From Silurus meridionalis (Eukaryota > Chordata > Actinopteri > Siluriformes > Siluridae): a DNA stretch of 64,000 nucleotides. Shown here in pieces: positions 52,740 through 61,444 of this stretch. How positions within the stretch are numbered: the first letter of the stretch is position 1; each line of letters begins with the position of its first letter. A program made the translations under genes and the position numbers. Location of the stretch: assembly GCF_014805685.1 (NCBI RefSeq), contig NC_060892.1, positions 11,600,990 to 11,664,989 on the forward strand. Reading direction: 5' to 3'. The notes beneath the pieces were generated by a model. It searched no databases and had not been told where the DNA came from. It saw only the letters and a program-made list of their open reading frames with translations.

Positions 52740-55684
52740 CTGAAGTTAAAAATACTGTCTACAGCAATAATGCAAGTGATAACAGGAACTAACTTGTTTC
52801 AGACATTCCACAACATGAAATGAAAACTGTAAGCAGATCAAATGTACTATTTATTAAATTCAATACGCATTCAATAACAATAAAGGCCTAATTTGAAAAT
52901 ATGGTATCAGAGAAATAAATCATTATGGTGCCTGCTATTAAAGGAAAATAATAAACTACATAGCATCAGGCCACTTACATCAATTCATTGTTTATACACC
53001 TATAACAGCATACTCCGGCATCACTCCATTTCCCAAAGTTAATTTCAGAAAATCTATTAGCAAACCTAAATGTTGTGTTACACCATCTATCATAAATATC
53101 TCAGATAGCAAGATGTTATTTATGGTATTGAAAACCTTCAGACATAATAACTTGTAATGTTACATTGTCTCATAAGAAGTGCACAGAGCAAGCACAGAGA
53201 AATGACATGTTTACATAATTTTACTGATTCTGACTCCTTTCTAACTACTATTTTAGAAAAGAAAAAAAAGGTACTCAAAGATCAGCTCTGTCTAGCCAAC
53301 TAGATAAGTTTGTGGGCAGATTCAGCAAACTGTTGCCACAATGTTAAAAGCACACAATTGTACAAAATGTATTTCTATTATTTAACATTAGGGTTTCACT
53401 TGATGTTAAGCACCTTTTTCATCATGCCAGTGCCTTCGTGCATAAAGTATGCTTCATGGTTTAACATTGTTTGTCTCACTCAAGTGTACCAAACAGAGCC
53501 ATGACTTCCACACCATACAACACATTTTGGATGAACTGAAACACCAACCAAGTGCCTGACTTTCTAAAATCCCTGTAGCCACACTCCAAAATGTAGTGGA
53601 AACCTTCTCTGAAGAGTGTTTATTATATTAACAAATCGAAACAAGTAAAAAAAGAAATAAAAAGCATGAATGTCCATAAGAATTTGGCCGTACAAAATAC
53701 TTTTCACATGCAGTGTTGAAACTAAGAGTCAGCAAAACAACAGTACTGCCTAATGTGTAAATACATATAGGAACTAATAAGGGAAAAATTACACACTTTG
53801 AGGCAAACTTTTATCTCTCAAGAATACAAGTCTAAATGTCCGATAATGATGATGCTATTACACTATTCTCGAAAGATGAACAATGGACAGACTTGCCTTC
53901 TCCATTCCATAGGTTCCCAGGGAAGCTGCTGTGCCAGCAGGCTATAAAGAGCAGTTAAGAGGTTTTGGTCCCCAGCACCTATACATTATAAAAGAACACA
54001 AATAATTCATTACGCTGCACATTAAAAGTGGTTGTGTTTTTACATTAGTATCTTTGCATACTAATGCTGAAACACTTATTAACATTAAATAGACATTTCT
54101 CACTTGCTCTCTTTGTTACTCTTTCACACACACACAGCCCTTTCACACCTGCACTTAGTGCAACAGCTACAGGAACCAATGTTTCTGCATGGTTGTATAG
54201 ATTTCTCAGCTCACCCTTTCCGTATTAAAGAAATGCAACACAATTCTTTTTAATAAATAGTCGAGTGAGAAATAAAACTGTAGTAACTTGTTTGGGATTT
54301 GTCATGCCATGAAACCACTCATTCCAGCATAATGAGTTAATACCACACCTTTAGTAAACAAGCACTGAGGATCGGATTTTACAATACAAAAAATTTATAT
54401 ACTTGATGTTCAGAAATATGATGAGAAATCTAATGCAAAAAAAAAAAAAAAAAAGAATTATTAGCATCGCTACTACCTTGCATTGCATTCAGAAGATGGT
54501 TGCTTATGTAGGCCATATTTTTTGGCAGGGTTTCCGTTCATTAGATAAAATCCGTCCCATTAGGGAGGCAGCATAAGGACAGCTGCCACTTAAGATGTCT
54601 TATTTTAGACAGCCTTGTGATTGTAAGTAAAGCAATTCTCCAATTCTGTTCGCTAGATCCAATTTTGAAACACTTGGCACATTACATGCAAATGAAAGCC
54701 TCTCTGCTGTAAAACAGACGAATGAGCCTGTTGTTTTTACCAGGTTTAATTTAGTATTCAGACGTAGTGATTTTGCATTAAGATTTTGAACCTCAGCAAC
54801 ATCCTCATGGACAGCCTGGGGTCTGTAAAATGAATGTGAACAATATGGAATATGACCAGTAAAAAAAAAAGCCATACCCATGTAACAGTATCAGACAGGA
54901 GTCAGCAATAGACTGCAAATGTAAATCCTACGAAAGACATCTGTAGTGACAACAATGTCAGCACACAATGTGAACCAGGCCTTGGTGTACTGTTTCAATC
55001 CCAGCTTGGAGCTTTAAAATCCAAATATACGATGTGATTTTTCTGTGTCCTTGCCACATTAACATGTTCAGCACGTTTAATCAGGGCTGGATTGATTATT
55101 CAGCCAACACATATGTTGTGCAACAGTGCAGCGCATTCGGCTCGCCAGGCAATATGCCAATTCCATACATGCAATTATCCATTTTTCGGTGTCTGCACTA
55201 ATCATGTAGGGGTTTAGATGAAAACTATAGTACAGCTAACACATCAAAGATCGGTACAGTCTTAGTGTAATCTCCACCCTCTGCCATTCCTGAGAGTAGC
55301 TGTTGAAAAAAAGTGAAATGGTTTTTTTTCCTAATCAGAATGTACAGTAATGTGAGCTCCATGGTAACATGTCAGTTCGCCAATGCGTACCGTGTGACAC
55401 ATATTACATTTTATATTTGACAATACTGCTTGTACATGTAAAAGGGTGTCATTTAGCAGCCGTATGTAATAATCCGCGTTAATAAAGTGGTTCAAGCGGG
55501 AATGGTTGAGCGGAATCACGGCTACTTCTGCTCTGCAGTGGACACCGCAACGCTCGCGCACAGCCGCCCGGGCTAACTGGCCAAGCTAATCTGCTAACAA
55601 CAAGCAAGAAAGCCGCCACTCACATGTCACTATGGGTTTGTTCTCCATCGTGTAAATGATGGGCTTCTCCTCATGGGACTCCAT
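36908..55684 (-). CDS. trappc10: TRAPP complex subunit 10 (TRAPPC10, Trs130 homologue)
   Basis: Subunit specific to TRAPPII, the complex that activates Rab11/Rab1-type GTPases and tethers vesicles at the Golgi. All 23 coding exons are found and keep frame, giving 1,266 aa (human about 1,259). Exons on the minus strand: 55684-55624, 53978-53897, 50598-50463, 49475-49279, 48098-47903, 47642-47531, 47429-47182, 46789-46643, 46125-46011, 44654-44578, 44385-44294, 42592-42452, 41873-41761, 41665-41130, 40255-40114, 39621-39463, 39344-39115, 39003-38903, 38796-38670, 38576-38412, 38151-37971, 37849-37655, 37155-36908. Diagnostic blocks are IIYTMENKPIVT (start), SYGRAPKMIHLEANF, NKTNILPRTS, EPGWSFCDYFMVQ, DLRSYLFSRQCTLL, LRQLCA, CPWSIYS and DDHVLEVNVT (end). 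Introns are GT-AG except intron 2, which is GC-AG. Intron 2 holds a TA-flanked transposon, intron 11 a hAT-like one, and intron 21 is nearly half (TG)n. Confidence 0.98.
37265..37312 (-). repeat. SINE-like 3' tail, minus orientation
   Basis: On the minus strand it reads 'gctctggataagggcgtctg' then 'ctaaatgccacaaatgtaaa', matching the tails at 5628-5682 and 60991-61032. It lies in the last trappc10 intron. Confidence 0.7.
37854..37908 (-). repeat. (TG)27 tract abutting the trappc10 exon 22 acceptor
   Basis: On the sense (minus) strand a TG repeat of about 27 units is followed only by TTTAG before exon 22 begins at 37849. It takes the place of the polypyrimidine tract in a 121-base intron. Confidence 0.97.
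42676..43984. mobile_element. hAT-like non-autonomous transposon in trappc10 intron 11
   Basis: The two ends are inverted copies: 'cagtggtggacagagtacat' on the left and, reverse-complemented, 'cagtggtggacagtagcgaa' on the right, with further subterminal ACTTAAGTA/TACTTGAGTA words. Eight-base flanks GTTATACA (42668-42675) and GTCATACA (43985-43992) match at 7 of 8 positions, as expected for a hAT target-site duplication. No transposase frame is visible over the 1.3 kb interior, so it is non-autonomous or decayed. The ends match a repeat common in fish genomes. Confidence 0.85.
44840..45296. repeat. probable interspersed repeat in trappc10 intron
   Basis: The right part 'cgattactaaaataatcgaa' followed by 'agctgcagccctac' is a sequence seen at the end of a widespread fish repeat. 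The left border is uncertain and no transposase frame is seen. Confidence 0.4.
48556..48581. repeat. poly(A) tract
   Basis: Run of about 26 A in a trappc10 intron. Confidence 0.9.
51538..52452. mobile_element. TA-flanked inverted-repeat transposon (pogo/Tigger-like?) in trappc10 intron 2
   Basis: Starts 'cagtggaacccggttatctc' and, read from the other end, 'cagtggaacccggttatgtc': 17 bases are identical before the ends diverge, and related 'ggttatctcga' words repeat inside both ends. TA flanks both sides (51536-51537, 52453-52454), the Tc1/mariner/pogo target. Total length is 915 bp. The middle (about 51830-52200) is much richer in G+C and CpG than the ends and carries interrupted open frames of up to 93 codons, perhaps the remnant of a transposase gene. 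The pogo/Tigger assignment is inference from the TA target and the end style. Confidence 0.75.
52661..52738. repeat. (GA)n microsatellite
   Basis: GA repeat of about 30 uninterrupted units preceded by imperfect GA sequence. Confidence 0.96.
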
Positions 55685-55799
55685 GGCTTGTAGAAACGAT
55701 CATTTAGTCCACCTTAAAAACGTCCATTCGGCAAAACAGACCAGTCGAGCGCTAATAACTGCAGTATGCTAAGGGTTCACTGAGGCCCCTTTTCCTCTC

Positions 55800-55890
55800 C
55801 ATTTCCCTATTTGCTGACGCGATGACGACTTCCGGTTCTCGTCAACGTGAAAAGCGGAAGTTGGACTCTGGTTGGACCGGAAAATAAAAA
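55800..55890 (-). promoter_or_regulatory. trappc10: probable trappc10 promoter
   Basis: About 120-200 bases upstream of the trappc10 start codon there are three ETS-type sites (ACTTCCGG 55828-55835, CGGAAG 55855-55860, CCGGAA 55878-55883) and two TGACG half-CRE motifs (55815-55819, 55823-55827). No TATA box is placed suitably. This is a typical housekeeping promoter composition; the start site is not determined. Confidence 0.5.
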
Positions 55891-56056
55891 ACCCGTTGGT
55901 AAGGGTGAGTGCAAAAAATTTGCATACGCCAGTGGAGAAGGAACCAATTTATAAAAGATATTCCAAGGGGTAGAATACGTACAGACACTGTACTTCAAAG
56001 ATTCAGTGCAGCCTTATATTAAAATAAATTGTCATCAAAAAATATAATACAAGAGA

Positions 56057-56745
56057 AGAGGAATGAAAGAGTAAGACAGAGTACATGTGTGTGAATGAGA
56101 GGGAGGGCAGTGGAGGGGTGCGGTTGCAGGGAGCAGAGGTGGTGAAGGTGGTGGAGTTCAGGTACCTGGGGGTCAACAGTGCAAAGTAATGAAGAGTGTG
56201 TTAGAGAAGTGAAGAAAAGAGTGCAGGCAGGGTGGAGTGGGTGGAGAAGAGTGATAGCAGGAGTGATTTGTGATAGAAGAGTATCTGCAGGAGTGAAAGG
56301 GAAAGTTTATAGGACTGTTGTGAGACCTGAGATGTTGTATATATTAGAGACAGTGGTATTGAGTAAAAGACAGGAGGTGGAGCTGGAGGTAGCAGAGCTG
56401 AAGATGTTGAGGTTTTGGTTGGGAGTGATGAGGATAGACAGGATTAGAAATGAGTTTATTAGAAAGACAGTTTTGGAGACAAAGTGAGAGAAGCGCGATT
56501 GAGATGGTTTGGACATGTGCAGAGGAGAGACATGGGGTATATCAGTAGGAGAATTTTGTGGATGGATCCACCAGAAAGGAGGAAAAGAGGAAGACCAAAA
56601 GAGGAGGTTTATGGATGTGGTAAGGAAAGACATGCAGGTAGTTGATTTAAAACAGGCAGATGTAGAGGACAGGGGGGTATGGAGACGGATGATCCGTTGT
56701 GGCGACCCCTAATGGGAGAAGCGGGAAGAAGAAGAAGAAAAAGAT
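56057..56745 (+). pseudogene. 3' end relic of a non-LTR retrotransposon (RTE-like)
   Basis: Two overlapping frames (56179-56487 and 56509-56712) encode the C-terminal end of a LINE reverse transcriptase: VKGKVYRTVVRPEMLY, ELEVAELKMLRF, RLRWFGHVQRRD-like, RRKRGRPKRRFMDV and RRMIRCGDP. A frame break near 56485-56510 and upstream losses make it non-functional. It ends in an (AAG)n-rich simple tail (56725-56745), as RTE-type elements commonly do. Assignment to the RTE/Rex3 group is from memory of similar fish sequences, not proven. Confidence 0.8.
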
Positions 56746-57257
56746 ACAAATCTATTATTTTAACTAATAAAAAAAGTTTGATTGTTTGAACCGGGCCTAT
56801 TTTGTTTCTTTGTCTAATGCTTCTCTTGTTTAGGCAAATCCAGGATCAGGAATGCATACCATAGTAATGGTTAATAAACCAGTTGAAATAAAAAATTCCA
56901 GGCCAATTTAAGAATATATTAGCGACGAAAGCAACACCTACTAATACATTTACAAACGTAAAGCAAACTATATTTGACAATGTGCCCTAACCCGACAATC
57001 CTAAAAAAATTGGCAAGAAAGATTTTTATTGTGGTGTAATGTACATGTGTCAAGCAGCTTACTATTTCTTAAAATTAACCTGAAACAAATAGGTATGTGG
57101 GCAAAAGTATCAGACGCCTTCTAGTGGCTGAACGCAGTACTTCATCCCCACCCTAAACAATTTAACTAAAAGAAATACAAAAATATTACATTTAACTAAC
57201 TAACTAACTAGCTGACTGACCGACTAACCAATTCTAACAAGAAAAATAAAATTAATT

Positions 57258-57820
57258 ATAATCAGAATCAGGAATTAGAATCAGAAATAGCTTTATTACC
57301 AAGTATGTTTACACAAACAATGAATTTGACTTGTCGTCAGGAGCTTCCAGTGCAGAAGACAGTACAGATATAATGTAACAAAATAGTAAAACAGACATCA
57401 GATAAATAATGCAATATATACAGAAGTCGAAATAATATTGTTTAAATGAATGTACAGATGTTATTTACAAGTTTGCAGTCTACAAATGGACCATTTGAAT
57501 TCCAGTTATGATGGACAATGTGTAGTTATGAATATTTTAATTGTGCCTGGCTGTTCTGGTAGTCAACAGTTCGAAGAGAGTGGGCTGGGTGTGTGGGGTC
57601 CAAAGTGATTTTCTTAGCCCTCTTATCTCCATTCTGGATGAGTAAAAATCTTGGAGATTGGGCAGTGGTGCACCTATAATCCTCTCAGCAGTCCTGACCA
57701 TCCACTGTAGTCTCTTGATGTCTGATTTGGTAGCTGAACCAAACCAGACAGTTATAGATCTACACAGGACAGACTCGAGTTTTAGCAGATCCTGTGGCAG
57801 GTTGAATTTATAAATCCTAA
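57258..57820 (-). repeat. interspersed repeat, probable LINE 3' region in minus orientation
   Basis: Contains 'agaatcagaaatagctttat' and, 280 bases on, a 250-base block ('gaccatccactgtagtctct', 'gatcctgtggcaggttgaat') that I recognise as a very common fish repeat lying downstream of degraded retroelement frames. Borders are approximate. Confidence 0.6.
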
Positions 57821-57821
57821 T

Positions 57822-57823
<2 letters not shown>

Positions 57824-57857
<34 letters not shown>

Positions 57858-57873
57858 TTAATAATAATAATAG

Positions 57874-57903
<30 letters not shown>
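57824..57903. repeat. (AAT)n-(ATC)n trinucleotide repeats
   Basis: About 13 AAT units with one interruption run into about nine ATC units at the end of the interspersed repeat above. Confidence 0.95.
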
Positions 57904-57904
<1 letters not shown>

Positions 57905-58636
57905 ATTGTGTTAATCTTATCGTTTTATTGTCTATTTTTTGTTTTGTGGCGTTATCTTTTCTCGTTTTCATTTATTTAATAAATGGATTTTACAGATTGA
58001 AAGGTATCAATTGGTTGATTATGTGATATGACAGGTATGAGATGGACAATACACTGCAAACCCAAAACCCATCTGTATAGATGTTTTTATGCATAAAGAA
58101 AAGACAGTACTGATAATTAGATAATGATGATGTTGTGTAGTTGTGTTATTCTCCAACTTGAATATTTCCACTAAAATAATCAGGAAGCTACTTTGCATGC
58201 AATTTTTTTATAACAAAAATACAATCATTCTTAAGGGGGAGAGGGAAACAATTTATTTAAAATAATAGTAGGCTATTTTATATACACAAAGTTAAATCAA
58301 TGAACAGAAATAGACAACAAATGAATGCAAAAAATATCTTTTTTAAATATCTATGAATTATTTTCAGCTACGTTTATTATATTGGAGTATCTTCAGATAA
58401 TAAAGAATGCAGACGTCAGTTATACTATTTGTCATTTGTGCTAAGCTTCTTACTGAAGTTGATGTTTATAGAGATGACCAGAAGATGGCGTCAGTGGGTA
58501 GTTGTATAATTATAAGTACAAACAGAAAACGCAATATTTAATATTTTATTATGATTATATGTATATATTTAACGTTTACGAAAGGAGTCTCTAGAGACAG
58601 CAGTCAGATTTCCTGCTACAGGAAACCATAAATTGT

Positions 58637-58660
58637 AAAAAAAAAAAAAAAAAAAAAAAA
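58637..58660. repeat. poly(A) tract
   Basis: Run of about 24 A in the trappc10-mfn1 spacer. Confidence 0.9.
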
Positions 58661-59140
58661 CATATAAAAACCATAACCAAACCATAAATTAAACAATACT
58701 TGCTGCGGTATAAGAGGAATAAAACACTTTAGGATGAGTTGTTGCCTGTTTCACTACACAACCCTCTTTTTAATTATTTTTCACATTCTTAAGTATTTTT
58801 CTTTTTTCTCAGAAATGTCAGCTAGTGTAAAAATAACTCTAATAATAACAGTTGGGGTATGGCACAACAAGGTATTATTGCATCCTCACAACTTTACAGC
58901 TTCAAACCTGAGCTCTGGCTACTGACTGGACAAGTTTTACATTTCTCACAAATCTCTCATCACTGAGACATTTTCGCCATATCCCTTCTCTGGGTTCTTC
59001 AGTTTCCTCGAACCTACCAAAAAGCATATGGAAGATTTATGTAAAATGTATCTCTGCAAAGTGTCCTGTGCTGAAAATGTCCTGTCTCTCTCTGGGTCAT
59101 GGTGTATTCTAGACTTATGTCTGGTGCAGAGTGCATTGCA

Positions 59141-59420
59141 GTTCAATTCAATTCAATTCAATTCAATTCAATTTGTATAGCAATTTTAACAATGTTTATT
59201 CTTCCAAAGCAGCTTTACAGAGATAAAAAGGTTCTACAATTTAAATTTATACTTAGTGACTATAGGTTTATCTCTAATAAGTGAGCCAGTAGCAGCATTG
59301 GCGGTAATACTCCCTGAGATGTTTATGAGGAAGAAACCTTGAGAGAAACCAAACTTAAACGGGAACCCTTTATTTGGGTGGCTCCTAATGAACATTTATT
59401 ATTGATCTATCATTGTTGAG
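59141..59420 (+). repeat. dispersed teleost repeat, copy B
   Basis: Begins with a tandem TTCAA run and then shows the same ordered blocks as copy A at 5265 ('caaagcagctttacagagat', 'aggaagaaaccttgagagaa', 'gggaacccttta'). It is more diverged than copy A. Confidence 0.75.
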
Positions 59421-60874
59421 GTGTGCTGTTTAGTGATGTGTCTTAATGCAGAGCTGTTCATTCAAATTGCAGTCATAGGTCATTTTTACTGTCTGGTATA
59501 TTTCTCAGAGAGACGTTGGATCCACCGACCATGATGAAACCACAGTTACTCAAGATGAATTGATGACATACATGATTGTAAAAAATGTAGTGATGTGTCT
59601 GGTAAATGTACTGGGTTGAGAGAGATGAAAGTAAATGGGAGTCAGTAGCATTGTTTTCTGCGTAGTTCACTCTGTTAATCAACTATTCAAGTGAAAATAA
59701 AGAGTTTCATATTCTTCTTTACTCTTCTTTTACTTCACGTGACCCTATATAACACATTGTAACAAGCATGAGGTGGAATAAAAACTCAAATAAAACCAGA
59801 CTATAACAGTTTAAAGCAGAGTAACTGGGGTATTGAATGTCTTCATGTCCTTGTGTGAGACACGGTGATTGTTTTAGTGTGATGGTGGTGCTGGAAAGTC
59901 AGTGGTTTGTTTTCAGTAAAGAGATTCAGGCTTTTACTTTGGAGTCAGCAGCTCCACTGGTTTACACTCTGCATGTCGTCTGAATGTGTGTGGGTCAAAT
60001 ATTTTCCTTTAGCCACCGTTAGCATGTCAAGTCCAAATAGGATATAATCAGTCTCCAAATCAGGTAAACATTCTATAAAGTCGGTATTGTTCTAAGTATT
60101 ATTTATTGTGTCCTGTCTGTCATTAAGCTGTAATATCTAGTTTGGGGGAAAAATTGACATTGAACAGTTAGCCTGTTAGCAGCCTGCATTGCCGGTGCAT
60201 ACCTTCAGTCGACTGAGTTATCCTAGACGACCCTGGCTCTTTAGTTTAGGGGTCTAAAAGCAAATAATACTTATGCATTACTGAAAGTTATTCATCCAAA
60301 AGCACCAGTGTATTTTTGTTTATATGTAGCACGCGCTAGCCTGTATAGCTAGTCAGCTAGCTAAAGTATAGGTTGGATAATGAAACAAACCGAGGAAACA
60401 GAATCGAATCGTACCGTCGTCTTGAGTTATATTTTCATGAACTAATATCAGTGGAGATAAAAAAAAGTGCAAAATATACATTAATAACTTTTTTTCTCTA
60501 TGTATTGAATATCCTTCATAGGTTTAGGTTGTTTATCATTAAGGCATACAAGAGGACATACACATTACTGGTAAATGTCAGAGCATACACCGTTGTTATT
60601 TCTAATGAGTCTTTCAATAAAAAGAATTAATCCAAATATAAACTTTTTAGACCTCGTTGTTGTTTGATGTATGAATATATTAGAGCAAACGGCACCTTTC
60701 TTTCGGTTTCTGTTCGGTCGCCGATATGGCAAAAAAGATCAAATCACGATTCTTTTTAACGATATTTTATATTTACTGTGCATCACGATATTTAGTTTGT
60801 CAAAGGTTTGCTTATCAGGTCCCCCCCCAAAAAAGCAAAAAATTAATATAGTTTTAAGTATTTAACGTATTTTG

Positions 60875-61032
60875 GAGGTGGTATCGAGGTGGTTAAGACT
60901 TTGAACTTATGATCAGAAGATTGAGTTTAAATCTCAGCTCCACTGAACTACCACTGCTGGACCACTGAGCATGGCCACTAACCTTCATCTGCTCTGGATA
61001 AGGGCATCTGCCAAATGCCATAAATATAAATC
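60875..61032 (+). repeat. tRNA-derived SINE
   Basis: The 5' part has tRNA-like A-box and B-box remnants ('gtatcgaggtggttaagact' and 'attgagtttaaatct'), then a linker, then the shared 3' tail 'gctctggataagggcatctg'. The order promoter-linker-tail is that of a tRNA SINE. The B box is degenerate, so it is unlikely to be transcribed now. Confidence 0.7.
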
Positions 61033-61318
61033 TGAAATATTGAGATGGTTACTTGTATACAAGTTAAATACCCCAAACAATAGTTTTTTTTGCAGTCTAA
61101 TAAGAAAATAATATTCAATGTTATTTATAGTTTATTATTATTTATTTTTGTAATCAGACCTGTGATTATGAATTTGCAATATGGACACTCAATCTAAAAT
61201 AGGATTTAGTAAATAAATCTATATGAATTTATCAGTGAAATTATGTATTTAAATATAGTGGAAAATTGTAAACTGTATATGAATTTTTCTTCTTCTTTTT
61301 TTTTTTTTTTTTTTGCAG

Positions 61319-61353
61319 CTTTTGCATATCTACCTTGTTTGGAGACTTTAAAG
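61319..61353 (+). other. mfn1: possible mfn1 5' non-coding exon
   Basis: A strong polypyrimidine tract and AG end at 61318 and a GTATGA donor follows 61353, framing a 35-base exon without ATG just before the exon holding the start codon. Transcript support is lacking. Confidence 0.4.
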
Positions 61354-61444
61354 GTATGACACAAGGAAAGTAATGTCCTGCCATAGGAAACATGATGGTG
61401 GTGAAATTTGATCTTTGAATGTTGTCCTACTTACAGGCAAAAAC

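Larger units (their letters stand above)
55891..61318. other. trappc10-mfn1 intergenic region and mfn1 5' part
   Basis: A repeat-rich spacer with no intact gene. It holds a LINE 3' relic (56057-56745), a second interspersed repeat (57258-57820), trinucleotide repeats, a degenerate repeat near 58950-59140, a dispersed repeat copy at 59141 and a tRNA-derived SINE at 60875. The first mfn1 exon should lie here. A CAG-GTAAAC donor-like site at 60063-60064 after 59900-60062 is one candidate, unsupported otherwise. Confidence 0.55.
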
